Assembly (NCBI RefSeq): GCF_009733925.1
Contig: NZ_WOEI01000011.1
Location: 1-44,376, forward strand
Source: Streptobacillus canis
GTDB lineage: Bacteria; Fusobacteriota; Fusobacteriia; Fusobacteriales; Leptotrichiaceae
Reading direction: 5' to 3'
Length of the DNA: 44,376 bases
A program made the position numbers and the translations under genes. The notes under the pieces are model-generated. The model made no database searches. It was given only the letters and a program-made list of their open reading frames with translations, and was not told the DNA's origin. Positions 43,126-44,376 of the stretch are shown here, one piece after another. The stretch's first letter is position 1, and the number at the start of each line of letters is the position of its first letter.

Positions 43126-43917
43126 CTATAACTTGCTATTGTATTCATCTATATATTTTTGATCTATATATTTATTAGATATGAATTCATCTAAAATACT
43201 ATCTTTAAATCTAGTCCAACTTCTAGCTTCATCATCAAATATTATTGGATAGAAATGTACTTGATTATCTTTGGCTGCCGTAATATCTCCAGGTGAATCT
43301 CCTATCATTAATATATCATTAGGATCTATTCCTTCATCTACTAATTTCTTTATACAGTCTTTTTTAGTCCCTGAATCTTGTCCCATTACTATATCTACAT
43401 ATTCAAGCAAACCATGTCTTTCCCATTCAGAAAGTATTGCTTCCTTATTTGCAGATGAGACTATTACTATTTTAACATTACCTTTCATTGCATCAAAAGC
43501 TTCTTTTACCATTTCAAATGGTTTATCCATACCAACTAGAGATTCTATTCTTTTATTAACCTCCATACTCCAATGTAAAGTCTTTTTCAATTCTTCTGAA
43601 TCTGTTTTTTCTATCTCTCTTATTAAAGAATTATTTGATAATTCGTTAGTGGAGTTTATCCAATTATCAACTTCTTTTAACATAGAATATTTAGAATATT
43701 TTTCACTAAAGATTTTAAATATTTCATTTAAACCATGAAATCTATTTATACCCCTAGTTTTTGAATAAAGATTAATCTTATTCCATAAAGTTAAAAATTC
43801 TTCTCTCTCTTCTACATTCCAAATATCTGCAGCAAGAGGACCAAAACATTCAATATGCTTATAATTCATAGTATCCATTACACAACCATCAGAATCTACA
43901 CATACTATTTTTTTCAT
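43126..43917 (-). CDS. HAD-family phosphatase
   Basis: A 263-residue haloacid-dehalogenase-type phosphohydrolase. Motif I is VCVDSDGCVMDT (nucleophile in DSD), motif II VIVSSANKE, motif III K with ILMIGDSPGDITAAK. An alpha-helical cap lies between motifs I and II, so a small phosphorylated sugar or metabolite is likely; the substrate is unknown. The ATG at 43917 is chosen because AAAGGAG lies 11 bases upstream, whereas the ATG at 43938 has no such site. It is the first gene of the glucuronide operon. Confidence 0.82.
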   Translation of the reverse strand: MKKIVCVDSDGCVMDTMNYKHIECFGPLAADIWNVEEREEFLTLWNKINLYSKTRGINRFHGLNEIFKIFSEKYSKYSMLKEVDNWINSTNELSNNSLIREIEKTDSEELKKTLHWSMEVNKRIESLVGMDKPFEMVKEAFDAMKGNVKIVIVSSANKEAILSEWERHGLLEYVDIVMGQDSGTKKDCIKKLVDEGIDPNDILMIGDSPGDITAAKDNQVHFYPIIFDDEARSWTRFKDSILDEFISNKYIDQKYIDEYNSKL

Positions 43918-43941
43918 TAATTTAATTACTCCTTTCATTTT

Positions 43942-44054
43942 AGTAACCGTTTACCATATAGAGTTAAATAAAAAAGTTACTATATGGTAACCGTTTACCA
44001 TAATTAATATAATTAAATAAAGCAGTTTTACTTGCTTTATAGAAACCGTTTTCC
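43942..44054. promoter_or_regulatory. Three LacI-type operator-like sites
   Basis: GTAACCGTTTAC occurs at 43943-43954 and 43987-43998, and the related GAAACCGTTTTC at 44042-44053. Site centres are 44 and 55 bases apart. The first two extend to ATGGTAA...TTACCAT-like arms. They lie downstream of the -10 box in the leader of the glucuronide operon, a position where a LacI-type repressor could block transcription, perhaps by looping. Confidence 0.75.
44017..44040 (-). promoter_or_regulatory. Leader hairpin between operator sites
   Basis: ATAAAGCA pairs with TGCTTTAT around an 8-base loop. On the minus strand a T/A-rich tail follows but no long T run, so any terminator role would be weak. Confidence 0.4.
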
Positions 44055-44075
44055 TTTTTCTATAACATATTATAC

Positions 44076-44097
44076 CTTGAAATTTAAAATAGTCAAG
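44076..44097 (-). promoter_or_regulatory. Promoter of the glucuronide operon
   Basis: On the minus strand TTGACT, 16 bases, then TATAAT, reading from about 44097 to 44070. It lies about 160 bases before the first start codon and just after the rRNA operon terminator. Confidence 0.78.
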
Positions 44098-44117
44098 AGG
44101 GGAAAATAAAAAAACAA

Positions 44118-44141
44118 AAAAAAAGAAGCCAAAAGGCTTCT
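44118..44141 (-). terminator. Terminator of the rRNA/tRNA transcript
   Basis: AGAAGCC pairs with GGCTTCT around AAAA. On the minus strand ten Ts follow. Confidence 0.9.
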
Positions 44142-44165
44142 ATGTATTCTGTTTTAAATATTAAA

Positions 44166-44242
44166 TGGCGACCTTGGAAGGACTCGAACCTTCGACCCTC
44201 TGATTAACAGTCAGATGCTCTAACCGACTGAGCTACAAAGTC
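44166..44242 (-). tRNA. tRNA-Asn (anticodon GTT)
   Basis: A 77-base cloverleaf. The acceptor stem GACTTTG/CAAGGTC includes two G-T pairs. The D-arm is GCTCAGTCGGTTAGAGC, the anticodon loop CTGTTAA sits in the stem TCTGA/TCAGA, and the T-arm is AGGTTCGAGTCCT. CCA is encoded at the 3' end. It follows the 5S rRNA gene by 13 bases. Confidence 0.96.
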
Positions 44243-44255
44243 ATGATTTAAAAAA

Positions 44256-44367
44256 AGTTTGGCAACTACCTATCTTCCCTATTACTAAGTATTTTCAGCG
44301 TACACAGACTTAACTTCTAGGTTCGAAATGTAACTAGGTGTATCCCTGTGGCTATTGTCACCAAACT
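44256..44367 (-). rRNA. rrf: 5S ribosomal RNA
   Basis: About 112 bases with the 5S layout: closing stem AGTTTGG/CCAAACT, the conserved CATTTCGAACCTAGAAGTTAAG loop region (here shown only in part as TTTCGAACCTAGAAGTTAAG), and the GGTAGTTGCC end. The exact ends may be off by one or two bases. The 23S and 16S genes would lie to the right, outside the window. Confidence 0.93.
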
Positions 44368-44376
44368 TGTTTTGTT

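Noticed and set aside
43271..43738. 155-codon plus-strand frame opposite the HAD gene
   Set aside because: The minus-strand frame has all HAD motifs; the plus frame has no recognisable feature.
43984..44001. CcpA cre site in the glucuronide operon leader
   Set aside because: TGGTAAACGGTTACCA does not fit the 14-base cre spacing, and a LacI-family gene in the operon explains the sites better.
1..44376. CRISPR array or prophage
   Set aside because: No regularly spaced repeats, cas genes, integrase, or phage structural genes are visible.

Overview
The window is AT-rich DNA from a Gram-negative-type anaerobe or fermenter. It carries outer-membrane barrels, a type V autotransporter and a lipoprotein alongside Firmicute-like sugar genes. 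This mix, the very low GC, and genes such as agaS, GH112 and a mevalonate operon suggest a member of the Fusobacteria, most likely the Leptotrichiaceae (Streptobacillus/Sneathia type). That placement is inferred from gene content, not from a database search. No stretch longer than about 250 bases lacks a gene.

Layout. Positions 1-250 hold a terminator-like hairpin, a possible insertion-sequence end and a good sigma70-type promoter. From 278 to 8380 (+) one operon takes up and breaks down a host-glycan disaccharide: AgaS isomerase/deaminase, GH112 galacto-N-biose/lacto-N-biose phosphorylase, a lipoprotein binding protein with two permeases but no ATPase, a 55-residue membrane protein and a cytoplasmic sulfatase. 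Then, on the minus strand, come an AAA/DUF4143 ATPase, a large S6-type serine protease autotransporter and LacD tagatose-bisphosphate aldolase. LacD is divergent from pgk, era and an ADP-ribosylglycohydrolase-DUF6508 fusion (+). An outer-membrane barrel gene (-) and a decayed 5'-nucleotidase gene (+) follow.

Positions 20730-21735 (-) hold a Panacea-domain antitoxin/PemK-MazF-like toxin pair. Its own promoter makes a short GC-richer leader that runs into a perfect-looking terminator just before the antitoxin gene, and I regard this as the most likely undescribed element here. Next (-) is a five-gene operon with the upper mevalonate pathway (thiolase, HMG-CoA synthase, HMG-CoA reductase), a PepC-like aminopeptidase and an aldo/keto reductase. 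Two secreted MliC-like proteins follow, one with three repeats, then a lipoprotein and pgi. Glycerol dehydrogenase (+) and an SdpR/SdpI pair (-) lie between these and the last block.

Positions 33159-44090 (-) are a nine-gene glucuronide/glycosaminoglycan-fragment operon: HAD phosphatase, GH3 hexosaminidase, GH2 beta-glucuronidase, GPH symporter, LacI regulator, glucuronate isomerase, mannonate dehydratase, an SDR fructuronate reductase and KDPG aldolase. Three related operator-like sites lie in its leader. The window ends with tRNA-Asn and 5S rRNA (-), the tail of an rRNA operon.

Taken together the window describes a mucosal lifestyle. Two dedicated systems import and cleave host amino sugar/uronic acid glycans, one of them probably sulfated, and feed glycolysis. 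A secreted protease, surface barrels and lysozyme-inhibitor-like proteins face the host.
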